From positions 558,001 through 622,000 of the forward strand of contig JAIUPT010000029.1 in NCBI GenBank assembly GCA_022315425.1: DNA of 64,000 nucleotides, written 5' to 3'. The notes beneath the pieces are model-generated. The model had not been told where the DNA came from. It saw only the letters and a list, made by a program, of their open reading frames with translations, and made no database searches. Shown here one piece after another: positions 33,055 to 44,229 of this stretch (its first letter is position 1; every line of letters starts with the position of its first letter). Source of the stretch: Pseudevernia furfuracea. Lineage: Eukaryota > Ascomycota > Lecanoromycetes > Lecanorales > Parmeliaceae. Made by a program: the position numbers and the translations under genes.

Positions 33055-34631
33055 TCAGTCGTCTTTGTCTCTTGGGTCTCGTCGTGGCTCAAAGTTCAGC
33101 TATCAAGATTAGTGCCAATTCAAGTGGATAGCCAATAGGGCACATTACCTGATTGCCATTGTATAGCTGGTGATCGTCTGGGACGTCTCGCTGGTCTTGT
33201 AAAGTGCGAATGTTGATACCCGATCCTGTCCCCGTTGCGTCCGCTTCGGCGTTCCCTTGCATTGTAGTATCATGGGCGTCAGGTAGTTCACCTGGCGCCG
33301 TTGCTCGGCCGAGTCCTAGGAAGGTTCCGAGGGCTCCAGTAACAATACTAGCACCGGCAGATACTACGTTATATCCAGCTGAAGCGCCCTTCAAAACGAT
33401 GCCTTGCCCACCGCTGTACGCAGCTGTATAGCCCTGAACCGGAACAATGACAAGAGTGGCGCTAGGAGTAAGACCAAGAGTTTGCAAGGTGTCTTCCTCT
33501 TCTGAAATAGACAAAGTCCGGTTTGGCATTGGCGTTAAAACTAGTTTGAATGTGTATGGTACGTCGTCAGACTTTTGTTGGTCTATCCAGGGCCGGACAT
33601 TGCCTCGTAGTGTCTCGTCAGAGGCAAATCTGCTTCGAACCGTGCTTCCATCAAACAGACGAACTTGCACGGCGCATTCTTTAGATCTTGTTGCTTTCGG
33701 AAAGTTCACTTCACTCGCTAGCTGCTGATCGACAAGTCCACCAGCCCCATCGGTCCCTTCTGCTTCGGCCTTGGCAATTGCTTTGCGACGCTCTTCTTTC
33801 TCCTTACGATCAGCTTTGTCATGTTCGATCTGCTTCAGAATCCTCTCCCGTTCCAGCTTCGCTTCCTGTTGTCGTCTCCTCTGCTGTGCTGCATAGGTAG
33901 CTTGTTTAGCTTTAGCCGAGTCTGGAGCGACAACCATAGCTTCTTTACGAGCCTCTGCTTTGGCTTTCCGCTCTGCTTTCTCGGTAGCATCCTTCTCCTT
34001 TTTGTCTATCTCCAGTCTACGACGGCGATCCGCAAGTAAGTTTTGCACGGTTTGAGAGGGCTGGCCGCCGGGAGAAGCTGAAGAAGGTGGCATGGACTGA
34101 GTCACACTTGAGGGAACAGCGGCTATGGGGTCTGCGTTCTGGCTTGAAGCCTGAGGAACAGTCTGATCTGAGGTGTGTTGTGTTATGGATGGGTCTGAGT
34201 TAGGTGTTGGCGAGAGAGTTGTACGGCGAGGCTGAGACGACCTGGAGCTCAAAGCCTTCAAAATTGCAGCTTTGAATTGATCCTTGTCTTCTCGTTCTTG
34301 TCGGAGATCAAGAACGAGTTGACCGTTGTTTATTATGATGAAGGCAGGCAAGACTGGAACAGGGTAGTATGCTGCAAGGTACTGAGCTTCTTGTGATCCG
34401 CCATTGATGCAGAGTGTGATCGCTTTCGCAGTTAAAGCAGTAGTAATCTGCTCATCCTTCAAGAACTCGTCTTCCCATAGGGAGCTTAGTTCGTCGTCAC
34501 CTTACTCTAGTAAGTCGATAGCCAAATTCAAGCAGAGTATAGAAAGACGCACCCTTGACAAAGCAAGCCACGGACTTGGATTCGCTCAAAGCTAGAGCAA
34601 TGCCTGACTGGAGATCTCCGTCGAAGAACAT
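33055..34631 (-). CDS. UBX-domain protein, UBXN4/erasin-like
   Basis: Minus exons 34631-34553, 34500-33149 and 33099-33055 give 491 aa. The N-terminal thioredoxin/UAS-like part begins MFFDGDLQSGIALALSESKS, then VACFVKGDDELSSLWEDEFL and PVLPAFIIINNGQLVLDL. A Ser/Pro linker and a long charged coiled coil (NLLADRRRRLEIDKKEKDAT, EARKEAM) follow. The UBX domain reads AVQVRLFDGSTVRSRFASDE, VRPWIDQQ, YTFKLVLTPMPNRTLSISEE, DTLQTLGLTPSATLVIVPV. A hydrophobic stretch after it (VVSAGASIVTGALGTFLGLG) may be an ER hairpin anchor. The C-terminus YNGNQ joins to LNFEPRRDPRDKDD by a short third exon. UBX domains bind Cdc48/p97; this architecture is that of the ER-associated degradation factor UBXN4. The first donor is GTGCGT. 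Confidence 0.87.
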
Positions 34632-34852
34632 TGTCCTATTAGTGTTTACTGAGAGATTGCAGATGTAAGTGGGCTGAAATTCTGAGGCATAGGAAGTGTT
34701 TCGAATTTCAACTTTGGATCTTCAAGAAGTCCAGCGCCGGGTGGTTAGAGTGTAGTTACGGTTGTGCCATGGCACACCGTATGGCACACCGTAGTAGTCT
34801 TGCTCAATACTAAAGTACCGAGGCCAGTGTAGATTTACAAACTGGAGCAACC
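34632..34852. promoter_or_regulatory. Short divergent promoter, UBX gene / SURF1
   Basis: 221 bp between divergent ATGs, containing an imperfect direct repeat of GGCACACCGTA near 34,775-34,793. Nothing else was identified. Confidence 0.4.
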
Positions 34853-35974
34853 ATGAAGACTTCACTGTTCGCTTTCCCAAGATTCACGTCGCTTCGACCA
34901 GCCTTACGTCCTCGAATTTGCTCGAAGTGCAAACAATCATCGCCCTTCCAGCGGAAATATGCACATACCCCCGCTGATGACCCTTACTTCCAGTCAATAG
35001 TTGACAACCCAGCTGTACTAGTCAAGAGTGGCCAAAAGCATGGCCCAGGCCTGATAGTGCTTAGTATTTTATCCGGCCAATGTTATACCTAATTCTTTAT
35101 CTAACTGCACGCAGTACTCATTCCAGCCATCGCATTTGGCCTCGGGACATGGCAGGTCTTCAGGCTTCAATGGAAAACAGAGTTAATAGCGAGATTTGAA
35201 GATCGTATACTCAAGCCACCTCTGCCCCTACCGCCACGTATAGATCCAGCTGCCATCAAGGACTTTGACTATCGACGGGTTTTTACGACCGGCCTTCTAC
35301 GACATGATCAGGAGATGCTCGTCGGTCCACGAGTGCACGATGGCAATGATGGTTATCTAGTGGTAACACCATTACAGCGCGAAGGAAGTGCATCAACAAT
35401 ACTGGTGAACAGAGGCTGGATTCCCAAGAAGTTCAAGCGGCAGGTGGATAGGCAGGCCGGTCTGCCCATTGGGGAAGTCACCGTTGAGGGTTTACTTCGA
35501 GAGCCATGGAAAAAGAACATGTTTACGCCAGACAATAAGCCGGAGCTGGGCGAATTCTACTTTCCAGATGTTGAACAAATGGCAAAGTTTACTAGAAGCG
35601 ATCCGGTCTGGATAGAAGAGACGATGGGTATGGCTCATACGGCGGCTTACAGTTCAGGTAACTGACGAACTTGCTAGCACCGGATCTTTTGAAAGCATAT
35701 GATAGAGAAGCTGTAGGAATCCCAATAGGTCGGCCGGCTGAAGTGAATCTAAGAAATAACCACACACAATATATCTTTACTTGGTAAGCAATGGCCTGGG
35801 TTACCATCTGTGACCAAGCCATGCGCCAAGTACAAATTTGCGAGTCCAAAGAATGCTAATGCAGAATCATTTAGGTATGCGTTGTCGGCAGCAACAACCA
35901 TCATGTTCTGGATGCTCGTGAAAAAGCCACCTCCAGATTCTATCAGGCGAGTCCGTCAAAATAAGGAGTGGTAG
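34853..35974 (+). CDS. SHY1: Cytochrome c oxidase assembly factor SURF1/SHY1
   Basis: Exons 34853-35063, 35115-35627, 35678-35783 and 35875-35974 give 309 aa. A basic mitochondrial presequence is followed by a first TM segment crossing intron 1 (LIVLILIPAIAFGLGTWQVF). The SURF1 signature GTWQxxRLQWK is followed by FDYRRVFTTGLLRHDQEMLV, TILVNRGWIPKKF and VTVEGLLREPWKKNMFTPDN. After APDLLKAYDREAVGIPIGR and LRNNHTQYIFTWYALSAATT the second TM segment (TIMFWMLVKK) completes the two-TM topology. SHY1 helps insert heme and assemble Cox1 in complex IV at the inner membrane. All four exons join in correct phase. It diverges from the UBX gene. Confidence 0.93.
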
Positions 35975-36307
35975 AAGTTTCAGCTTCGAGACATTCGCGC
36001 GAACATCAGAGCAGATGTTCATAGCGACTCTTCTAAGAGTTGTGTAAACGAGCGGTCTCTGCTAGGTTGAAATTTGCTGGGGGGCTCATTCGATAAGATG
36101 CAAATGCTGCGCGCGAGATAAGCTACGTCATATCCATAACATAGGAGGTGAGGTTCGTGCCTGCGGAGCATGGGACGTCGCAGCCTTTGACCACGAGCGC
36201 CTTCAGGCAATGGAACTCCAAGACCTGGGTCTCGGTTAGATCACTGGAATTCGAAGGATGTTGCTGTAACTAACGAAACCTTGTCACTTTCCACCCTCCT
36301 CTTCAGT
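35975..36307. other. Convergent intergenic spacer
   Basis: 333 bp between the SHY1 stop and the CENP-T stop; no feature seen. Confidence 0.4.
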
Positions 36308-38097
36308 TCAATCAATTAATGTAAGAGGGCGTTGCCTCTTTACCGGGCCTACTTTGGCAGTCGGCATTCGTATTCGCTGGAGAAGCTCTCCTGGTAGATA
36401 CTTTTTGGCCAACGAGAACGGCGTCGTTGCGGCAGACACTTGCCGTTGTCTGTCTAACGAATGAGCTTTGGGGTTTTGTACTATGATATTCTCACGCTGG
36501 CCAAGCGCTGGAATAACCTACCGTCTCATGACAGCAATGACATCGCTTTCGTTGATTTTCTTTCTCCCCGCATGATTAGCGAAGGCACCCAGATCATTAC
36601 TGAGCTGTTCGAAGTATTGGTCAGTAGCCTCAGTAATGGCCGCAAGGATCTCTTTGCCTATTACTGTTGATTTGTTGCCCAGTGATCCAGCGAAAGTAGA
36701 TGCGATTTGTTTGGTGATCCCAGTGGGGAAGCTGGGACATGGAAACCCATTGCGTGACTTCTTCATGGGTCTCGACTCTCTCCTTCCAGTTTTAGTCGTC
36801 GTGTTGGGATTGGTGGGTCTCACGTTGAGTACACTTTGCTCAGGCTCCTTATGGAGACCTCCAAGCTGTTGCTCATCAGGGTATGTTGCCTCAGCGGAAA
36901 AACGTCCAGACTGAAGCTCTGGAAAATTGAGAATGAACGGAGAATGCAATCCACCCTCGAGCTCCCGTGCCTGCCGTATTCCGCTAAGATGACCTTCGCG
37001 ACGATCGTAATCTTGGTACATGGCAAAATCTTCTGTACCACCACTGTGCTAGGTCAGCATTGCTCTCACCTAGCCTTTTTATATAACTACTGACGCGAGG
37101 CTTGATTTCCTCCCAAAAACTTCCGGGTCTTCCTCGCCTGCATCGGGCGCATCTTGCAAAGCGCTATCCTCAAACGGAGGCCGCGATACATCGCTCAAAC
37201 CCAGCGCACTCAGATCGTCAAATCGGTCGCTTCCCCGGACAGTTCCAATGCTGCCTCCGGAGAGCCTTCCCGATGGTTGATCATCCAGAGCACGCCGCCC
37301 AATCTCTACTGATCTTCCGGTCTGTTCTTCCTCTTCTAATGGCATTGACAGCCGTGGAGGCGCCAGCTGGAAATTGTCGTCCTCATCTGCGCGATCTTCA
37401 ATCGCAATCGAGAAGCTAGGTCGCTGCAGCTCTGGACCATCTTCGATGCTGTTGCTTCCAGTCAGGCTGGGCTCATGTTGTTCGAGTCGCGATGGAAGAG
37501 GATACGTTTGGCTAGTCAAAGCCAGAACTAAGGTCCTTCGCTATCAGCTCAAAGTAACGTGCAGTAGGCTGGAAACAGACTTTTGCTAAGGTTCCTAAGT
37601 GCATCCCTTGGTGTTTCGCGCTGCATGCGGCTACTCTTGCGTTTATCGCGACCTGGGGTAGCCCTTCGCTGCTGTAAAGCTCTGATTGCGTGGGGTGTTG
37701 CAGGGTTACTTCTTGTTGTCAACGAAGTCTGTAGTGGCCGACGAGCACCTGGCGTGCGTGACTTTGCGGAGTGTGTGCCGACAGCATTGCCCCAAAATGT
37801 GGTTGCGCCAACGCTGGAAGCCCGTCTCTTAGGCGTTGATGGATTTCGTATTAGTCCAGCTAAGTGTCGCAACTAGGATCAAAGGGTTTTTTAGCAAGTA
37901 CTCGCACAATCAAGCCCGATATTGCTGACATTTGCGTCTGCTGTTGGATCAAGTCCAGTGGGGCTTGCTTGTCCAGCAGCGGAGTTTCGCGGCGTGACGC
38001 GAAATAGCTTAGACGGAGGGGAGAGCTCGTCTTCTGTTCCAGAATCTATCACAATATTCTCCTTGATATCTGACACTGTTTTGTACAACATAGACAT
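36308..38097 (-). CDS. CENP-T: Inner kinetochore histone-fold protein CENP-T
   Basis: Minus exons 38097-37930, 37872-37581, 37527-37091, 37048-36522 and 36449-36308 give 521 aa. The C-terminus is a CENP-T histone fold: CPSFPTGITKQIASTFAG, KSTVIGKEILAAITEATDQY, FEQLSNDLGAFANHAGRKKI, NESDVIAVMRRQ. It is followed by the extension TPFSLAKKYLPGELLQRIRM. The N-terminal half is disordered and basic, with SNPATPHAIRALQQRRATPG and MQRETPRDALRNLSK, typical for fungal CENP-T. The protein pairs with CENP-W to bind DNA and links chromatin to Ndc80 through its N-terminal tail. The last four exons are well supported; the first (MSMLYKTVSDIKENIV) relies on a GTCAGC donor and is less certain. Exon 2 could be the true first exon if another ATG is used. 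Confidence 0.85.
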
Positions 38098-38370
38098 CTT
38101 CGCGCAGTCTCCAAGACCCAAGAGCCAAGACTCCTTTACAAATGTCAAGTTCTCAATTTGGGCAATTCGTCAACAAATAATGACGAGACTAGTGGTCTCG
38201 GTAAGCGGTGCTTGGGCGAGCTTGGAAGCCACTAGCCACTGAAGCCAGGCCACACGGGAAAGCTAAGCTAGCGCGCTTTGATAATTCCGATGCAAGCACA
38301 TCAATCAGTCCATACACCCACCACACCACCACACACATCATCAATCCCTCCAGACAATTTTTCTACCATA
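38098..38370. promoter_or_regulatory. Divergent promoter region, CENP-T / CMS1
   Basis: 273 bp between divergent starts. From about 38,310 the plus strand is a C/A-rich leader (repeated CACCACAC), typical of a fungal 5' UTR. An in-frame ATG at 38,290 would lengthen CMS1 by 27 residues. Confidence 0.4.
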
Positions 38371-39491
38371 ATGTCAGAATCGTCGAGTACCTCCCCGAGC
38401 GCTTCGCCAGAACCCAAGCAATCGTCTACTTGTATCAGACCTAGAAAGCCCACTCGCACCGCGAAGCGGAAACGCAATGACGGCGAAGACCAAGATCTTG
38501 AGGTTGTCGTCGTGAAATCAGCGAAGCGGAAAAAGTCCACAATGCCAAAAAAAACCAAAAGTTCTAATTCGGATGAGGATTATAACCTTGACCTCGACCG
38601 AGGTCTTAATTTGGCCATCGCAAAATTGGACAATCGATTATTAGCGGACTACGTCTCCAAACGAACCAAGCGCTTTTTTCCAGATTCCAGTCTTGTTGAG
38701 CTCGAGGACAGATACATCTCAGGTATCCTTGGCCACAAATACTTCAGACAGCAGTAACTGATGCTCAAGATGATGGCTAAATCATTGTGCAGAGACAGCT
38801 TTTCATGATACCACATCATGGGAAAAGGCAAGAACTTTGCAGAATATGCCAAGCTTCCTTGAGCACTACGATCTGAAAGCACGAGGCGGTATCGCTCTTT
38901 CTTCGGCGTCACAAAAGCCGGGAAGCCCACATACTCTGGTGATCACATCTGCTGGTCTACGTGCTGCAGATATCACTAGGTAGGCCACACACGTCAAGTC
39001 AGGTCTTGTGAAAGCACAGAAATTAATCGCCGATGATATTGTAGAGTTTTACGCATCTTTCAAACCAAAGATGCTGTGGTAGCAAAACTCTTTGCCAAAC
39101 ATATCAAGCTGAGAGAGGCAGTAGATTATGTCAAGAAAACAAGGTATTTTCACTTCATTCTTCCTCTCGACACCCGAGGTTTTAGTGCTAATCCTTCAAG
39201 AATGGGGATTGGGGTTGGTACTCCTTCTCGGATCATCGATCTTCTCGATTCAGGTATGTTATACGATGTTACACCGACTTGCGGTGAGCCACTGTGCTGA
39301 TATCAGTAGGTGCACTATCATCGTCCAGTCTAGAAAGGGTAGTGGTTGACTGTTCCCATATTGACCAGAAGAAGAGGGGCATATTGGATATGCGGGAGAC
39401 ACAACAGCCCTTGATGACGTTGCTGAATCGGTCCGAGCTGAAGAGTCATTACGAAAGTGGTAGTGGAAACATTAGACTCTTGCTCTATTAG
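38371..39491 (+). CDS. CMS1: Ribosome biogenesis protein CMS1
   Basis: Exons 38371-38722, 38793-38979, 39045-39143, 39201-39253 and 39310-39491 give 290 aa. The N-terminus is a basic, serine-rich nuclear tail (KRKKSTMPKKTKSSNSDEDY). The CMS1 domain follows: LVELEDRYISETAFHDTTSW, PSFLEHYDLKA, HTLVITSAGLRAADITR, then VLRIFQTKDAVVAKLFAKHI and KLREAVDYVKKTR. MGIGVGTPSRIIDLLDSG joins to ALSSSSLERVVVDCSHIDQK, KRGILDMRETQQPLMTLLNR and RLLLY. Yeast Cms1 is part of the 90S pre-ribosome and has a helicase-like degenerate fold (the VGTP motif recalls DEAD-box motif Ib). Every splice joins family sequence in phase. Confidence 0.9.
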
Positions 39492-40053
39492 CTGTCGTTA
39501 ATTCCAAGCTCATCCTCTGTGTGATGTTACCACTAGCAGTCAAGACGTTCAGTCTACGAGGTTATTATCGCAATCGTGATTCATGGTGCCACACGAATTG
39601 ACGATATGTGTATGATGACATTCAAGTATGCGCCAAAGAAATTCTCTTGTTCGTGATTCCATAGGAAAATTGGTTGATCAATAGCGAATTTCTGGGTTGG
39701 ATAGGTGAAGGTGACGATTGCGGGTTCTGCCTTCCTTCCTACTTGATCAGCTTAACCTACCTTACCTTACTTTTTAGAGAACTCTAGGAGGAAAAATTGC
39801 CACGCGCCTGAACGATTCAACACTCTCATTCTCCTTCACTCCTCCTTCACTTCTTCACTCCTCCATCCCACCGCCTCCTTTACATCCCAAAAATCTAGCA
39901 CCGTTGACTGCTCCCTTTCAATTCACAAACACTTGACCTCGATCACGTCACATCTACCCATCCCAGTCTGTCGTTACAGTTCGATTCGCTTCACCAGATC
40001 ACTTCACTGCACAGGTAGTCCTAAACACCTGTAAAGCTTCCTCCCGCGTCAAT
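39492..40053. promoter_or_regulatory. Intergenic region and CFEM gene leader
   Basis: 562 bp. From about 39,810 it is C/T-rich (repeated CACTCCTCC and CTTCACT), a pyrimidine-rich leader common ahead of highly expressed fungal genes. No gene was seen. Confidence 0.4.
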
Positions 40054-40737
40054 ATGAAGCCGCAGACAATGATGCTATTTGGCATTGGCTTCCTACACAG
40101 TGTCCTCGGCCTCAAGACCCTAGAGTCTCCAGGTATTGCATTTTCTCTTTCCCACGTTTGTGCTCGCCAGGACCACGCTAATTTGCGAGGCAGGATGCGT
40201 GTCAAAGTGTTGGAACAATTCAAAATACGTCAGCACCTGTGTCCAAGCCAATGAAATCCAATGCTTGTGCGAGGACGCTGAATTTCAGAGCGTATGTGTC
40301 TCAGTCATGTCGCCATCTTCCATCTAGAGTCCATTGCTGATGGATTCCAGGTGGTGCTCCAATGTCTCTACTCTCAATGCCAGACTACTCAATTCGGCTC
40401 CGCCCTTCACCAAACCCTTGCGGCATGCTCTGATTCCGGGATGGGCACCCTCGATGCTTTGCCTCCCCTCATCCGTCACCAAGGTCTACGTAAGCGCGGT
40501 AGCCCGAGCATTGGCTATGCATCAGGTCATCTCTCCGCATCAGCAATCCACTCCGTGGCTCGTCGCTCTATCGGTGCGTCGGCATATGTCAGTGCTCGTC
40601 CGACACGCAGTGTTGGCCATCTTCCTATTCACACACATGACTTGCCGAATTCGCTACCAGTAGTTACTGCTACACCTTCAAGTGATGTCAACGTGAATAG
40701 TACCAACGTGCTAGTCCCGTCAACAAAGGCTTCCTAG
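40054..40737 (+). CDS. Secreted CFEM-domain protein
   Basis: Exons 40054-40132, 40194-40291 and 40351-40737 give 187 aa. The signal peptide is MKPQTMMLFGIGFLHSVLG. The CFEM domain has the eight cysteines in order: GCVSKCWNNSKYVSTC, ANEIQCLCEDAEFQS, VVLQCLYSQCQTT, then AAC. Intron 1 (61 bp) ends GAGGCAG with a CGCTAAT branch; an earlier CCAG acceptor would give a stop, so the later site is required. The region after the domain is Ser/His/Arg-rich with no hydrophobic GPI-attachment tail in this model. CFEM proteins are fungal cell-wall or secreted proteins, some binding heme and some acting as effectors. The aspartate between C3 and C4 that some heme-binding members use is not evident. The 3' end may have a further exon. 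Confidence 0.75.
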
Positions 40738-41413
40738 GAGGCCTAACAGAGCACTTTCCAGTGCCCGGAGAAGGTCAAACTCAACATACGAGAATTCCAA
40801 CGCCAGCCATTAGGTCCTTCGCGGTGTCTTAGACATATTGCCGTGGACGCAGACCTATTGTTGCACGCCTAACATCAGTATTCCGGAGCCAGGTATTGTT
40901 TGCACTGCTTGGCTAGGAGAAGTCACTTGGGTTGCTCGCCGTCAGCTTTCATTTCAGACATTGTCATTCAACATTCTATGAGCATCCACACGCTCAGACT
41001 TGCATTATCTCAAGCATTCGCTTCTCTGTACAAATTACATCTTTTCAAGTGTCAAAAGTCTATGAGAAGCGAGTCGACCTTCTGTACGCCAAGTCGGTAG
41101 CTTAGAGCTCATTTAATACATTAAATTGGTGGTGTCTAACTACAAAAACCCCTCGTCCACTGGATTTTGTCACGCTCTTTACACGTAGGCTGATTTCAGT
41201 TTAATGAGCTGTGTCTGGACAGCATGAGAGAAGAGGGCACGTGGGACGCCGATGGCACAACCTCAGCAGAGAATCTGCAATACAACCGAAGGAACCAAAA
41301 AACATCCGCCATACTCTCAGTGTTCAAAGTAGGATACCAGATATGTTAGAATGATTGAAAGACTGATTATTGATTCATGGGATGTACGGATATTTATGTA
41401 GAGGTTGGCACAC
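40738..41413. other. Intergenic, no gene seen
   Basis: About 680 bp downstream of the CFEM gene. It has short open frames only, and becomes part of a repeat-bearing stretch from 41,414. Confidence 0.4.
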
Positions 41414-41769
41414 ATCCTGGACAGCCCTAACCCTATTTTCGGAAGGCGACCCTATAGCTGAGTTCTAGGCGCATCTTCTAGGTGGCTCTTCAGGCTGGAC
41501 GCTTTTCGAGGTCTTGGCGCAGGAGTCTTGGTGTCCAGGACTTTTGTGCAGACATATTCTACAATTTTGACGTCGTAGAAGTGAGTCAATGTCAATGACC
41601 AAGCTCCAAAAAATTTGGTGCCCGAGTCATGACCACTCTGCGAGTATTTGGACCAAGGTACGGAGGTCGGCACCAAAAGTCCTGGACGCCAAGACTCATG
41701 TCGGATAACGCCCTACATACAAATCTGGGGCTGCCTTCCGAAAGTAGGGTTAGGGCTTTGTCCAGGACT
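41414..41769. mobile_element. Foldback/MITE-like inverted repeat element
   Basis: An inverted repeat of about 33 bp brackets this 356-bp segment. The left arm at 41414-41447 contains CCCTAACCCTATTTTCGG. The right arm at 41733-41769 contains the near-perfect reverse complement CCGAAAGTAGGGTTAGGG with one mismatch and a 2-nt insertion. Inside, GTCCAGGACTTTTG occurs at about 41533 (plus), 41670-41687 (reverse complement) and 41762 (plus), giving nested inverted repeats. There is no reading frame of a transposase. It looks like a non-autonomous foldback element; no clear target-site duplication was found. Confidence 0.55.
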
Positions 41770-42111
41770 TTTGGTGCAGGATAACGGAACGAACATCGCT
41801 GTTCATGTAGACTATCGGTTCTTGTCTTTTGCAGCTTATACTTCAAGATAGCGGCTATCGTATCAATGATTGAATGTACAGTAAGGTATGTAGTCTTAGG
41901 AATACAGTAATTTACCGTAATAAACTGGCTTACAATGATCCGCTGGCAGGGAAGGTCTGCCGAGATGCTCAGTATCCAAACCTCGTCAATTTCCATTATA
42001 TGGCGGTAGACAAGTATGATATTGCCCTCTTTGCCTTCGCATACCTGGATTTAAATCAGGATCGCTCAATAATACAAGGCTTTCGTCTTTCGAGCCTCGC
42101 TGTCAGTTACA
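41770..42111. other. Upstream region of the NOP6-like gene
   Basis: 342 bp between the inverted-repeat element and the next ATG, with no open frame of interest. It should hold the promoter. Confidence 0.35.
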
Positions 42112-42942
42112 ATGGGAGCAGACCTAAAGCGAAAAGAAGCTCGGAAGAGGAAGTTCGAAAGTCAGAACAGCGAATCTTCATTTGATGCAGGCATTAAAAT
42201 GGACTTGGAGGACTCCCAGGCCAGCGAGTCACCAAAGAAGAAGTCAAAGCAAATGCCTCCATCACCATCTCCTTCAGAGGAGATTCCTACGGCCGAGAAA
42301 AGTGCGGCCGGCAAGGTTGCGGTCGTAGATGAGTCCACAGACCAGGCAAAAGAAGAAAATCCAGCAAAACGAAAGGCTCAGAGGTTTATTGTGTTTATTG
42401 GTCCGTCTAATCTGTTCAAATATGCTTGGCTCAGCGATCTGACGGTGCTGTTCTTACATCAGGCAATCTACCCTACACTGCAACGGATGAGTCAATAAGC
42501 AAGCATTTTGTGAAGATCAATCCTACATCAATCCGGCACCGGAAGGAAAAGGATACTGGGAAGTCTAAAGGCTTCGCATTCTTAGAATTTGAAGCGTATG
42601 ATCGAATGAAGACATGTTTAAAACTTTACCATCAGTCCACTTTCGAAGACGGGGATTCTCCCGCGAGGAAGCTCAATGTGGAGCTAACGTGAGTCTGAAA
42701 TGGTGTTCTCTAGTCAACCATAATTGACATTGAACAGGGCCGGCGGTGGTGGGGGCAAAAGCAAGGACCGGAAAGGTAAACTTCGAGCGAAGAACGAAAG
42801 ACTCAATGAACAGCGAAAACGGAGAAACCAAGAGGAAGAGAAACCAAAAACGCTTCCAGTGAAAGGTTTCCAACCCTCACGTGCGCCTGGCAACAACGGC
42901 GATATACATCCAAGCAGGAGGAGCAGAGTAGCCGCAGACTAA
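42112..42942 (+). CDS. NOP6-like RRM RNA-binding protein
   Basis: Exons 42112-42400, 42463-42688 and 42738-42942 give 239 aa. The N-terminus is lysine-rich and disordered (GADLKRKEARKRKFESQ, SPKKKSKQMPPSPSP). A single RRM follows: RFIVFIGNLPYTATDESISK (RNP2), then INPTSIRHRKEKDTGKSKGF and AFLEFEAYDRMKTCL (RNP1-like GKSKGFAFLEF). The tail is basic and glycine-rich (AGGGGGKSKDRKGKLRAKNE, RLNEQRKRRNQ). The arrangement matches yeast Nop6, a nucleolar protein of small-subunit ribosome biogenesis. The first intron splits the RNP2 glycine codon. The exact orthology to Nop6 is from memory; a generic RRM protein is the alternative. Confidence 0.85.
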
Positions 42943-43395
42943 CATAATTCATTTGCGCTTAATCTTTGATCATGAAGTTCAATGGGTCTCATTGCCGTAT
43001 TGCATTACGTTCGCCGCATACAGATATTGAGGCGCGTTTCGAGTGCGAATGAGAGAGTAGATAGGCATACTCATGAACAGTCACCTATGCGCCTTATTCT
43101 AAATCCGAAGATCAAAAATTCTTGCAGCCGGTTCTGATTCCAAACGTCATATCTATATTCAAAGGCCATAATCCTAGCCCAAACCGTCCGTAGCTTGTTG
43201 GGTTGGGCGAGGCCCAAGCTTTGCGATAATATGACGGAAGGTTCATCGCCGAACTCGACTCTGCTACTCGTGCTTCTAAAGCCGTCAAACCAATCTCGAT
43301 TTCGAATGGCGCTGTAGACCGTAGAAGTTTGAGACAATATGATCCAGATCCTGGTGGGGCACTTCGTTCACATACAGACAAAGCTCTTGCAGTGG
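42943..43395. other. Convergent intergenic spacer
   Basis: About 450 bp between converging stops; antisense frames cover it but lack any supporting feature. Confidence 0.4.
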
Positions 43396-44229
43396 TCACA
43401 AAATCATGCATTTTGTCCCCTTCTCTTTCTTCGGTTTCCCGATTGGGCGAGGATTCAGTACAGCTCTAGTCACATTTAGCACCTTTTATCCACCATAGTA
43501 ATCCAATGGAATTAACCCACCTGATGGCCTCATCGAACACGCTCTTCAGATTCCTTTGTGTCAACGCTGAACATTCCAGATATTTGTGAGCCCTGATCTC
43601 CTTCGACACTGCTAATGCTTGTTCATACGACACTGCCTCCATCCGCTTCGAGCGCAGCGCATCCATTGTAACCTTGTCCTCCCTCAAATCCAGCTTAGTG
43701 CCGACTAATATGATGGGTACGTTTGGAGCATGGTGTTCAATTTCTGGGAACCACTTTGCTTTGACGTTGTCAAAAGATGGTGGGCTCACGATGGAAAAGC
43801 ATATGAGGAAAACGTCGGTCTGTGGGTACGACAGCGGCCGAAGTCGATCGTAGTCTTCTTGTCCAGCTGTATCCCATAGCCCTAAGCTTATAGGCTTGCC
43901 ATCGACCATAACACTCGCAGAGTAATTGTCAAAACTATATCAATCGTCAGCCAGAGCCTCATGCAGTGCTGGCAGAGCAGCCCCCACACTGTAGGTATAT
44001 ATTCTCCAGGAAAAGCATTGGTAGTGTATGATATGAGAAGACAAGTCTGCGCAGGAGAAATTAGCAGGCTTTGGGCACACTAATGTTGGTGCATAGCCAG
44101 CTACCTTTCCTACAGCGCCATCGCCGGTCACAACGCACTATATGGAAGCCCTTATCAGCGGTTGAGCCACGGGCAGCAGTAGTGTATCGAAATTACCTTC
44201 AAAGACTGGGTACTTGGCGCAGAGGCCAT
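43396..44229 (-). CDS. RAC1: Rho-family GTPase Rac
   Basis: Minus exons 44229-44197, 44137-44105, 44046-43988, 43934-43521 and 43465-43396 give 202 aa. It starts MASAPSTQSLKCVVTGDGAV, with the P-loop GDGAVGKT split by an intron. Then [20 protein letters not shown] (switch I), DNYSASVMVDGKPISLGLWD, the DTAGQEDYDRLRP switch II, the Rho insert region, NKxD-equivalent TKLD, and CSALTQRNLKSVFDEAIRAV. The C-terminus is polybasic and ends in the CAAX box CMIL, predicting geranylgeranylation and plasma-membrane targeting. The effector loop and the short chain match Rac rather than Rho or Cdc42. Rac controls polarised hyphal growth. Two exons of 33 nt each encode the N-terminus; introns of 59, 58, 53 and 55 bp all fall in phase. 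Confidence 0.93.
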
